DNA of 64,000 nucleotides from Chitinophagaceae bacterium (GTDB taxonomy: Bacteria; Bacteroidota; Bacteroidia; Chitinophagales; Chitinophagaceae): NCBI GenBank assembly GCA_028288595.1, contig JAQBNK010000091.1, positions 1 through 64,000 of the forward strand. Direction: 5' to 3'. The translations under genes and the position numbers were made by a program. Position 1 is the stretch's first letter; each line of letters opens with the position of its first letter. Below the pieces are notes generated by a model. It was given only the letters and a program-made list of their open reading frames with translations, was not told the DNA's origin and did no database searches. This document shows positions 26,579 through 33,617 of the stretch, piece after piece.

Positions 26579-28126
26579 GTGAACAAAGAACTAATTATAA
26601 ATGCGGCTCCTACGGGAGTCGAAATTGCTTTACTGGAAAATAAAAAACTCGTAGAGCTGCATCATGAAAAAACAGATGCGAATTTTGCCGTGGGTGATCT
26701 TTATCTTGGAAAAGTAAAGAAATTAATTCCCGGTCTGAATGCTGCATTCGTAGATGTAGGGTTTGAAAAGGATGCATTTCTTCATTATACGGACCTTAGT
26801 CCTTATGCCCGTTCTATTTTAAAGTTCACGCAGGTTGCGATGAATGATAAAGCTGAAGGCGGTTTTGATTTTGCTAAGTTCCAGGTAGAACCGGAGATCG
26901 TTAAGACGGGTAAGATAAATGAAGTCTTAAACGGTAAGCCCAATGTTCTTGTACAAATATTAAAAGAGCCAATAGCCGCTAAAGGACCACGTCTTAGCTG
27001 TGAACTTTCTTTGCCCGGAAGATTTGTGGTCCTTACTCCGTTTAATGAAATTGTCGCGGTATCAAAAAAGATACATTCATCTGATGAACGCAAGCGCTTA
27101 CAAAAGATCATTGAGGCTATTCGTCCCAAAAACTTCGGTGTAATCGTTCGAACTGCTGCTGAGGGAAAGAAAACTGCAGAGCTGCATGAGGACCTTCTGG
27201 CTTTAACTGAAAGCTGGCAAATGATCCAGCGAAATTTAAAAGGCGCAGTTGCTCCTGCTAAAATTTTAAGTGAGCAGGATAAAACGACAAGTATACTTCG
27301 TGATCTGTTAACGGTCGATTTCAATAAGATCGTTACTAACGACAAAAACTTATATAACGATACCCGCACTTATATTCAAAAGATCGCACCTGATAAAACA
27401 GATATCGTCACCTTTCATAATAATGGCCTCCCGGTTTTTGATCATTACGGAATTACTAAACAGGTAAAGTCCGGATTCGGAAAAACAGTGAATCTTCCCA
27501 GCGGCGCTTATCTTATTATCGAACATACAGAAGCCTTGCATGTAATAGATGTAAACTCGGGTTATAAAAGCGTAAGTAATAACCAGGAAGAAAATGCGGT
27601 TGAAACAAACATGGAGGCTGCTGAAGAAATTGCCAGGCAGTTAAGACTAAGAGATATCGGTGGAATTATTGTTGTTGATTTTATTGACATGAAGCATCCT
27701 GATAATAAAAGAAGGTTACAGGATGCCATGGAAGGTTTTATGCGTACAGACAGGGCCAAGCATGCGGTGCTTCCTATTTCAAGATTCGGCCTGATGCAGC
27801 TTACGCGGCAGCGTATGAGACCTGAAATGAACATCAACACATCAGAAACCTGCCCTACCTGCCATGGCAGCGGGAAAGTATCTTCTACACTTTTATTGGT
27901 TGATGAAATTCAAACAAGACTGCAGTACCTCGTTAGTCATGGCCATAAAAAATTAACCCTTGCTATTCACCCGATCCTTTACTCACATCTTACCAAAGGA
28001 CTGTGGTCAATTAAAAGAAAGTGGCAGTGGAAATATAAGATCCCCTTTTATATAGAATCGAACAGCGATTTCTACCTCACAGAATTCCATTTTTACGATG
28101 GTAACCTGGATGAGATAAAATTTTAA
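26579..28126 (+). CDS. rng: Ribonuclease E/G family endoribonuclease
   Basis: About 515 residues. I favour the GTG at 26579 (MNKELIINAAPTGVEIALLE), which matches Bacteroidota homologues; a TTG nine bases upstream is the alternative. The S1 RNA-binding domain shows GDLYLGKVKKLIPGLNAAFV and GFEKDAFLH. The DNase I-like catalytic domain has the metal-binding Asp residues in HVIDVNSG and VVDFIDM. The Zn-link motif CPTCHGSG supports dimerisation. RNase G cleaves AU-rich single-stranded RNA in rRNA maturation and mRNA turnover. There is no long C-terminal scaffold as in E. coli RNase E. A strong terminator follows at once. Confidence 0.96.
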   Translation: MNKELIINAAPTGVEIALLENKKLVELHHEKTDANFAVGDLYLGKVKKLIPGLNAAFVDVGFEKDAFLHYTDLSPYARSILKFTQVAMNDKAEGGFDFAKFQVEPEIVKTGKINEVLNGKPNVLVQILKEPIAAKGPRLSCELSLPGRFVVLTPFNEIVAVSKKIHSSDERKRLQKIIEAIRPKNFGVIVRTAAEGKKTAELHEDLLALTESWQMIQRNLKGAVAPAKILSEQDKTTSILRDLLTVDFNKIVTNDKNLYNDTRTYIQKIAPDKTDIVTFHNNGLPVFDHYGITKQVKSGFGKTVNLPSGAYLIIEHTEALHVIDVNSGYKSVSNNQEENAVETNMEAAEEIARQLRLRDIGGIIVVDFIDMKHPDNKRRLQDAMEGFMRTDRAKHAVLPISRFGLMQLTRQRMRPEMNINTSETCPTCHGSGKVSSTLLLVDEIQTRLQYLVSHGHKKLTLAIHPILYSHLTKGLWSIKRKWQWKYKIPFYIESNSDFYLTEFHFYDGNLDEIKF

Positions 28127-28153
28127 AAAAAAGTCCCGTTTCGGGACTTTTTT
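28127..28153 (+). terminator. Intrinsic terminator after rng
   Basis: A GTCCCG stem with a TTT loop and CGGGAC, flanked by A6 and T6 runs (A-run 28127-28132, T-run 28148-28153). Stop codon to stem distance is a few bases. The A/T flanks make it potentially bidirectional. Confidence 0.9.
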
Positions 28154-28456
28154 CATTTTTACCCTGCTTCTTTATGCTGCCTGCTTGCCGGGCGCTGGCC
28201 TTAGCTGGTTTTAAGTTCTGATTGTTTGAAGAGGCCCCTCATTATTTTAATTTGGCCAGGCTCAACTGCTGGTATTTGGCGGTGCCATGTTGCTTAAACA
28301 GAGCGGTCGCTTATTATTAAAATGAAGTAACATACTTAAATTCAACTAGTTAAACGTTAAATTGCATACTGGCCCCGTTCACCCCCTGAAAAACTAATCG
28401 TGTTTTTTCAACTTCTTAAAAAGGTTCTAAAGTTATCAACAGGATCAAAAAATAAT
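28154..28456. other. Intergenic region between rng and radA, first part
   Basis: About 300 bp without a supportable gene. On the minus strand 28249-28317 is a short open segment that reads like a protein C-terminus (LFKQHGTAKYQQLSLAKLK, then stop), bounded upstream by a stop; it may be a gene relic. A TTATCAACA near 28434 differs from a DnaA box by one base, but it is single. Confidence 0.3.
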
Positions 28457-28486
28457 TTTGAAATGTGTCCCATTATTGTAATTTAG
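28457..28486 (+). promoter_or_regulatory. Candidate promoter in front of a terminator hairpin
   Basis: TTTG at 28457-28460, an 18-nt spacer, then TAATTTAG at 28479-28486 (one mismatch to TAnnTTTG). The predicted transcription start is near 28492, only about 20 nt before the terminator-like hairpin at 28513-28540. Confidence 0.45.
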
Positions 28487-28489
28487 TGG

Positions 28490-28546
28490 CAGAATTTAAT
28501 GGGTTAGTAAGTAAAGGGTCAGCAGCAGTGCTGGCCCTTTTACTTT
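28490..28546 (+). ncRNA. Candidate short RNA or attenuator leader upstream of radA
   Basis: The stretch between the candidate promoter and the hairpin at 28513-28540 would give a transcript of roughly 50 nt with no useful ORF (ATG GGT TAG only). If the polymerase reads through, the same transcript would enter radA, so the hairpin could instead be an attenuator. This is inferred from the promoter and terminator only; no known RNA family is recognised. Confidence 0.3.
28513..28544 (+). terminator. 12-bp hairpin with T-run before radA
   Basis: Arms AAAGGGTCAGCA (28513-28524) and TGCTGGCCCTTT (28529-28540) pair over all 12 positions, with one G-T wobble and a GCAG tetraloop, followed by a T-rich stretch. 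It is separated from the rng terminator by 360 bp, so it must serve something other than rng. Confidence 0.75.
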
Positions 28547-28621
28547 GTACTAAATCAACGTTTTAGTCCTCTTTTCCCACCCGCTTTTATGCTCCGCCTT
28601 TAAAGCTTTTATCTTTACCTG

Positions 28622-29992
28622 ATGAGTAAACTCAAGACTGCATTCTTCTGTTCAAATTGTGGATATGAAAGTACTAAGTGGCTTGGTAAATGTCCTTCCT
28701 GCAATAACTGGAACACGTTTGTTGAAGAAGTAACAGAAAAAAATGCAAACGCAAAAGAAGAGAACTGGACGAACTATCATGAAGCCAGGAAGATCAGCGG
28801 TGCTGTTTTGCTTTCTGATGTTGAAGTGAAGGCGGAAAAAAGATTCGTTACACCTGATGTCGAATTAAATCGTGTACTTGGTGGCGGCATCGTACCCGGA
28901 AGTATTATTCTCGTTGCCGGCGAACCCGGAATTGGAAAGAGCACTTTGTTTTTACAAAATGGTTTATTGCTTGAAAATTTGAAAGTGCTTTATATCAGTG
29001 GTGAAGAAAGTGAACAACAGATAAAGATGAGAGCTGACAGGTTGAAGATATCTAACGATAACTTTTATCTTCTTACAGAAACTTCTGTTCAAAGTATATT
29101 CAAAGAAATAAGAAAACTTAAACCTGACCTGGTAATTGTTGATTCTGTTCAGACACTTCAATCAGATATTATTGATTCAGCTGCAGGAAGTATTGCACAG
29201 ATAAGAGAATCAGCCGCGGCGTTTCAGCAGTTTGCAAAAACAACTGATACCCCTGTTATTTTAATTGGGCACATCAACAAAGAAGGCATCATTGCCGGGC
29301 CAAAAATATTAGAGCACATGGTTGATACCGTGCTGCAGTTTGAAGGCGACAGGCATTATGCTTATCGCATCCTGCGAACGCTGAAGAACCGCTTTGGCTC
29401 TACATCTGAGCTGGGTATCTATGAAATGACGGGTGAAGGAATGCGACAGGTTTTAAATCCCTCTGAGATACTTATTTCACAGAAAGACACTGAGCTTAGT
29501 GGCACCGCGGTAGCTGCTTCAATGGAGGGATTAAGACCACTGATGATAGAAGTACAAACGCTGGTAACGCAAAGCGTTTATGGAACACCGCAAAGAACAG
29601 TTAGTGGTTTTGATTTAAGAAGATTACAATTACTCTTAGCAGTTTTAGAAAAGAGAGGCGGCTTTCATTTTGGAATGAAAGATGTTTTTCTCAACATCGC
29701 AGGCGGCTTAAAAATTGAAGATCCCTCTATTGATCTTTCTATCATCTGCGCATTACTTTCTTCGTATGAAGATGTTGCGGTTTCCCAACATATTTGTTTT
29801 GCAGGCGAAGTGGGATTGAATGGTGAGATACGTGCAGTTAACCGCATAGAACAAAGAATTGCCGAAGCTGAAAAATTAGGATTTGAAAAAATCATTGTCT
29901 CCGGTTACAACAAAAAAGGATTTGACAAATCTGCTAAAATCGAAATACTCGCATTAAACAGGGTTGAAGAAGTTTATAAGTACCTCTTTTAA
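28622..29992 (+). CDS. radA: DNA repair protein RadA/Sms
   Basis: 456 residues. An N-terminal zinc finger (FFCSNCGYESTKWLGKCPSC), a RecA-like ATPase with Walker A GEPGIGKST and the RadA-specific KNRFGS motif, and a C-terminal Lon-like domain (about residues 290-456: SGFDLRRLQLLLAVLEKRGG, CFAGEVGLNGEIRAVNRIEQ). RadA is a helicase that promotes branch migration in recombination. A -7-like TATCTTTA at 28610-28617 is only 4 nt before the ATG, which suggests a leaderless or nearly leaderless mRNA. The comF pseudogene follows after 38 bp. Confidence 0.97.
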   Translation: MSKLKTAFFCSNCGYESTKWLGKCPSCNNWNTFVEEVTEKNANAKEENWTNYHEARKISGAVLLSDVEVKAEKRFVTPDVELNRVLGGGIVPGSIILVAGEPGIGKSTLFLQNGLLLENLKVLYISGEESEQQIKMRADRLKISNDNFYLLTETSVQSIFKEIRKLKPDLVIVDSVQTLQSDIIDSAAGSIAQIRESAAAFQQFAKTTDTPVILIGHINKEGIIAGPKILEHMVDTVLQFEGDRHYAYRILRTLKNRFGSTSELGIYEMTGEGMRQVLNPSEILISQKDTELSGTAVAASMEGLRPLMIEVQTLVTQSVYGTPQRTVSGFDLRRLQLLLAVLEKRGGFHFGMKDVFLNIAGGLKIEDPSIDLSIICALLSSYEDVAVSQHICFAGEVGLNGEIRAVNRIEQRIAEAEKLGFEKIIVSGYNKKGFDKSAKIEILALNRVEEVYKYLF

Positions 29993-30030
29993 AGTATTGG
30001 TGAAAATATAGTTGCCGGTTAGCTTGCATC

Positions 30031-30726
30031 ATGTTTGCTTTTATCAAAGAAACGGTTCGCATTTTTTCTGTTCTCTTTTATCCTGATTACTGTTTGGGAT
30101 GTGATGAACCAACACCTTATCCAAATCATCTTTGCATTAACTGTTATGATAAACTTCCACGTACAATTTTTATTGATCTCCCCGGTAACCCAGTAGAAAA
30201 AACATTCTTTGGAAGCGTTAATATCAGGAAGCCGCCGCGGCTTTTATTTCACTAAAGATTCGATAATTCAGCATTTAATATTTCACCTGAAATACCGTAA
30301 TTGCCCCGAAGCGGGCCTCCTCTTAGGTCGCCTGATCGGGCTGGAACTTAAAAAATCTGCCCATTTTCAGTCCGTAGACGGCATTTTACCCTGCCCCTAA
30401 TGCAAAAAGAGAAAAAAAACGGGGCTACAACCAGGCTCGGCTCATTTCTGAAGGTATTATTGAAGAAAGGAGCAGGCCGGTTATCGCAGATACGATTAAA
30501 AGGCACCTCGTAACCAAAACCCAAACGGGTAAAGACCGGGTCCACCGCTGGCAGACTATGCCCGGGCGTTTTTTCTGTTTCTGATGAAAAGGCCCTGAAC
30601 GGAAAACACATTTTATTAATAGATGATGTAATAACCACCGGCGCTACCCTGGAAGCATGCGCAGAAGCACTGCTGAAAATTGAAAACTGTTCAGTAAGCA
30701 TTATTACTGCGGCATGGACAATTTAA
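30031..30726 (+). pseudogene. comF: comF-like phosphoribosyltransferase, three frameshifts
   Basis: The three frames together spell a ComF protein. Part one (30031 to about 30225) has FYPDYCLGCDE and LCINCYDKLPRT, the zinc-finger start. Part two, shifted by one base (about 30238-30397), has FYFTKDSIIQHLIFHLKYRN and DGILPCP. Part three (30399-30567) has RGYNQARLISEGIIEERSRP and HRWQTMPG. Part four (30568-30726) has [20 protein letters not shown], the PRPP-binding loop, and ends in TAA. The frame moves 1-2-0-1, so three single-base insertions restore the original frame. The breaks lie in GC-rich runs near 30231-30240, 30391-30398 and 30561-30568. This is a decayed competence/DNA-uptake gene, or a locus with base-calling errors. 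Confidence 0.85.
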
Positions 30727-30728
30727 CC

Positions 30729-30758
30729 TTGTGATCCCGGCAAACCTTTCTACTTTTA
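30729..30758 (+). promoter_or_regulatory. Promoter of the glutathione peroxidase gene
   Basis: TTG at 30729-30731, a 19-nt spacer, TACTTTTA at 30751-30758 (one mismatch to TAnnTTTG). The spacing is ideal, and the predicted start near 30764 leaves a leader of about 22 nt. It begins 2 bp behind the comF stop. Confidence 0.6.
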
Positions 30759-30785
30759 TAGTCGTTCTCATTAAAAAAATACAAA

Positions 30786-31307
30786 ATGAAAATCTTATTA
30801 GCGCTGTTGATGGCCCTGAATATCCCGGCAGGACCTGCACCGATCTATTCTTACAAAGTCACTTCTTTGGATGGCAAAACAATTGACTTCTCCAAATTCA
30901 AGGGAAAGAAGATCATGATCGTCAATACTGCATCCAAGTGTGGCAATACGCCTCAGTATGCTGAACTCGAAAAATTATATGAGCAGTATAAAGACAAACT
31001 CGTGATCGTAGGCTTTCCTGCTAACAACTTCGGCCAGCAGGAGCCCGGAACTAACACCGAGATCCAGGAATTTTGTACAAAAAATTACGGCGTAACTTTT
31101 CCTATGGCAGAAAAAGTCTCTGTGAAGGGTGCAGACATTCATCCATTATTCCAATACCTGGTAGACGAGGCAAAAAAGAAAGGTATTGAAGATCCTATTA
31201 AATGGAATTTCACAAAATTTCTTTTAGATGAAAATGGTGAATTGCTCGCAGTGATCAATAACAAAACAAAACCACTAAGTGAAGAAGTAGTGAATTATTT
31301 GAAATAA
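30786..31307 (+). CDS. Glutathione peroxidase family (thiol peroxidase), exported
   Basis: 173 residues. A short signal-like N-terminus (MKILLALLMALNIPAGPAP) precedes a full GPx domain: VNTASKCGNTPQYAELEKL with the catalytic Cys near residue 52, GFPANNFGQQEPGTN with the catalytic Gln/Asn, and IKWNFTKFLLDENGE with the catalytic Trp/Asn. Bacterial Cys-GPx enzymes reduce hydroperoxides, usually with thioredoxin. Export is inferred from the hydrophobic start. It has its own promoter and a strong shared terminator. Confidence 0.95.
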   Translation: MKILLALLMALNIPAGPAPIYSYKVTSLDGKTIDFSKFKGKKIMIVNTASKCGNTPQYAELEKLYEQYKDKLVIVGFPANNFGQQEPGTNTEIQEFCTKNYGVTFPMAEKVSVKGADIHPLFQYLVDEAKKKGIEDPIKWNFTKFLLDENGELLAVINNKTKPLSEEVVNYLK

Positions 31308-31326
31308 AATAATTGAACTGATAAAT

Positions 31327-31357
31327 AAAAAAATCCCGCTTAAAGCGGGATTTTTTT
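31327..31357. terminator. Bidirectional terminator, glutathione peroxidase / beta-barrel gene
   Basis: A-run 31327-31333, stem TCCCGC, loop TTAAA, stem GCGGGA, T-run 31351-31357. It serves both convergent genes; the T-run overlaps the stop codon of the minus-strand gene (31356-31358). Confidence 0.92.
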
Positions 31358-32036
31358 ATTTATGAAAACTGAATAGTTTATATCGCATCGCTAATACAAA
31401 ACTTCTAAGTTTAATTTCTTCAAACCTTTGCTCTCCCTTTGGTGCAGCATTATTTAATCCATGCTCATAGCTAAGCGATATTTCATATTTTTTTAGTCCC
31501 GCTCCCAAACCAGCAATCAGCCCGTTGCCATATGGAGTTAAGGTTCTTAGCTTGCTATCTGAACTGTTATTAAACTGTATCTTATCACTAATTTTTCCTG
31601 ATGTTGGAAATGGAAAATTGTACCAGTTACCTTTTGCATTTCCTCCAACACCTTTTTCCAGGTAGCCACCCGCAAAAAAGTGTATTCGGAAAATGGAACT
31701 CCGCAGCTGGTAATTAAAATAAATAGGGACATGCAAATAAACCGGGGTATTCTGTGCTTCCGCAGAATAATCTGCGTAATACAGCAATTCACGATGAAAA
31801 GATCTTTGCTGCAGCTCTATACCTGTAACAAAAGAAAAGTCCTTGTCAATCCGAAGGTCGGCATCTATTCCACCCGACCATGTAAAAGATTTCTTTTGCG
31901 AATTATTTATTTGAGGGGTTTCCTTTACTTTATTCATATTATATAAAGCGCCGCCCTTTACATAAAGACTTACCTGGCAATTACAATGGATAGTAATTAC
32001 AAAAATGGATATCGTAATAGCAAGCTTCCTGTACAT
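31356..32036 (-). CDS. Outer-membrane beta-barrel protein (PorT-like fold)
   Basis: 226 residues with a signal peptide (MYRKLAITISIFVITIHCNC). The mature part has alternating strands typical of small Bacteroidota barrels: VSLYVKGGALYNMNKV, FSFVTGIELQQRSF, LHVPIYFNYQL, IHFFAGGYLEKGVGG, NGLIAGLGAGLKKYEISLSY and the C-terminal SFVLAMRYKLFSF. No specific partner or substrate can be named. It is divergent from holB, with a 75-bp gap. Confidence 0.8.
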   Translation of the reverse strand: MYRKLAITISIFVITIHCNCQVSLYVKGGALYNMNKVKETPQINNSQKKSFTWSGGIDADLRIDKDFSFVTGIELQQRSFHRELLYYADYSAEAQNTPVYLHVPIYFNYQLRSSIFRIHFFAGGYLEKGVGGNAKGNWYNFPFPTSGKISDKIQFNNSSDSKLRTLTPYGNGLIAGLGAGLKKYEISLSYEHGLNNAAPKGEQRFEEIKLRSFVLAMRYKLFSFHK

Positions 32037-32076
32037 GTGATTTATTTATTGTATGAGTGTAAATATCTGTAAAACG

Positions 32077-32106
32077 TTGCGTCTTTTTTTAGTTATCCTA
32101 TCTTCG
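32077..32106 (+). promoter_or_regulatory. Promoter of holB
   Basis: TTG at 32077-32079, exactly 19 nt, then TATCTTCG at 32099-32106 (one mismatch to TAnnTTTG). The GTG start of holB is at 32112, only 5 nt behind the box, so the transcript should start at or next to the start codon. Confidence 0.6.
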
Positions 32107-32111
32107 CCCCC

Positions 32112-33323
32112 GTGCAGTTTAAAGACATCATTAACCAGCAAACCATACGAACGCAGCTTGCAGAATTAGTACAGCAAAACCGCTTGAGCCATGCTTTGCT
32201 TTTTTTATCCAAAGAAGGCAGCGGTTCCTTACTTCTTGCGCTGGCTTTTGCTCAATACCTTACCTGCGAAAAAGTACAGAGGAGCTTGAACCCGGTATCC
32301 GCAGGGCCATCTTTATTTGGTGAGGAGGAAGTGCCATCTTCCAGCTTACAATTGCCAGACGATTCCTGCGGCGAATGCCCGGCTTGCCATAAAGCAAAAC
32401 AATTTATTCATCCTGATATTCATTTTTCATTCCCCGTAATTCCAAAGAAAAGCGGTGAGAAATCAATAAGCAGTAATTACATTTCTGAGTGGAGAGAATT
32501 TCTTTCGCTTTATCCTTATGGAAACGTTTTCGACTGGCTGCAGTTCATCAATGCAGAAAATAAACAGGGAAATATTACGTCTGAAGAATGCAATGATATC
32601 ATTCGCCAGCTAAACTTAAAAAGCTTTGAAAGCGGGTATAAGATCCTCATCATGTGGATGCCCGAATATTTAGGCAAGGAAGGAAATAAATTATTGAAGC
32701 TGATAGAAGAACCGCCGCCAAACACTTTATTTATTCTCGTGGCTGAAAATGAAGAACAGTTACTACCTACTATCATCAGCCGCTGCCAGCTGGTAAAAAT
32801 CCCGAGATTAACAAGTAAGGATATAGAGCAGGCATTGATACAAAGAAATAACACAGCACCGGAAACTGCCGGCAGAGCTGCCGCCATTGCTGAGGGAAAT
32901 TATCGTGAAGCACTACAGTTATTGAACCATGCCGAAGAAGACTGGCAGTCATTATTAAGAGACTGGTTAAATGCCGCTTTAAAAGGCGGGCCCGCTGTAC
33001 AGGTTAAGTGGATTGATGAAGTGAGTAAACTGGGCAGGGAAAAGCAAAAACAGTTTCTGCGGTATTTTAATCACCTGCTGGAAATGAGTATCCGGCTTAA
33101 AGTTTTGGGCGATGAGCATATATCGGCTTCTGACCAGGACAAAGACTTTGCTAACCGGCTGAATAAGATCGCATCTGTTAGTCAGCAACAGGTTCTGATA
33201 GAAGAACTTGACAGGGCATCGTACCATATTGAGCGCAATGCTAACGGCAAAATGTTATTTCTGGCCCTCACCATCCGGCTGCGTCACCTTATTCAGGATA
33301 AAGCCCTAATTTTGACTACATAG
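32112..33323 (+). CDS. holB: DNA polymerase III delta' subunit
   Basis: 403 residues from a GTG at 32112 (MQFKDIINQQTIRTQLAELV). The first block (NRLSHALLFLSKEGSGSLLL) is the degenerate P-loop region of delta'. The zinc module uses C (YLTCEK) and CGECPACHKAKQFIHPDIHF. Later come GYKILIMWMPEYLGKEGNKL, LIEEPPPNTLFILV and TIISRCQLVKIP, the SRC motif region. It loads the sliding clamp as part of the clamp-loader. A C-terminal collar domain occupies about residues 270-400. ricT follows, the usual Bacteroidota order. Confidence 0.93.
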   Translation: MQFKDIINQQTIRTQLAELVQQNRLSHALLFLSKEGSGSLLLALAFAQYLTCEKVQRSLNPVSAGPSLFGEEEVPSSSLQLPDDSCGECPACHKAKQFIHPDIHFSFPVIPKKSGEKSISSNYISEWREFLSLYPYGNVFDWLQFINAENKQGNITSEECNDIIRQLNLKSFESGYKILIMWMPEYLGKEGNKLLKLIEEPPPNTLFILVAENEEQLLPTIISRCQLVKIPRLTSKDIEQALIQRNNTAPETAGRAAAIAEGNYREALQLLNHAEEDWQSLLRDWLNAALKGGPAVQVKWIDEVSKLGREKQKQFLRYFNHLLEMSIRLKVLGDEHISASDQDKDFANRLNKIASVSQQQVLIEELDRASYHIERNANGKMLFLALTIRLRHLIQDKALILTT

Positions 33324-33617
33324 CAACGAAAGTTGTAAGTTTTTTGTGAGCCCGTTTTTGAAGTGCATGAACTTTGTTACCACCGGTGGTGGAAACTTGA
33401 ACTGTATATAATTTGAATTGGTTTTATAAAATATACATATCCTCTCTCCATCTTCAGCGTCTGTATGCTGAATAACGAACAGGAAGTTCAAGTGAGTGAC
33501 ACAACGAAGCTTCATAGTACCACAAAAGCCGGGACAACAAAAATTCTGAATGCCGAATGCTGATGCTGAATTCCAGTATTTAGACATTAAAATTTTATCA
33601 CTTGTAAATGTACATAG
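33324..33617. other. Intergenic region holB-ricT with heptamer traces
   Basis: 294 bp without a supportable gene. Heptamer steps CTGAATG, CCGAATG, CTGATG (one base short), CTGAATT lie at 33546-33572. A perfect 12-nt palindrome ACCACCGGTGGT lies at 33379-33390 without a T-run. No clear TAnnTTTG promoter for ricT is visible. Confidence 0.55.

Noticed and set aside
28249-28317. Minus-strand segment reading LFKQHGTAKYQQLSLAKLK followed by a stop
   Set aside because: Only about 22 codons, with a stop directly upstream. It could be a relic, but no family can be named.
28425-28445. TTATCAACA resembling a DnaA box
   Set aside because: Single copy with one mismatch and no AT-rich unwinding region or dnaA/dnaN neighbours; an origin is not supported.
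30031-30726. Programmed frameshifting as an explanation for the comF breaks
   Set aside because: Three separate shifts without slippery heptamers or pseudoknots; decay or sequencing error is far simpler.
33379-33390. Perfect palindrome ACCACCGGTGGT after holB
   Set aside because: Twelve bases only, no loop or T-run for a terminator and no second copy for an operator. Left as chance.
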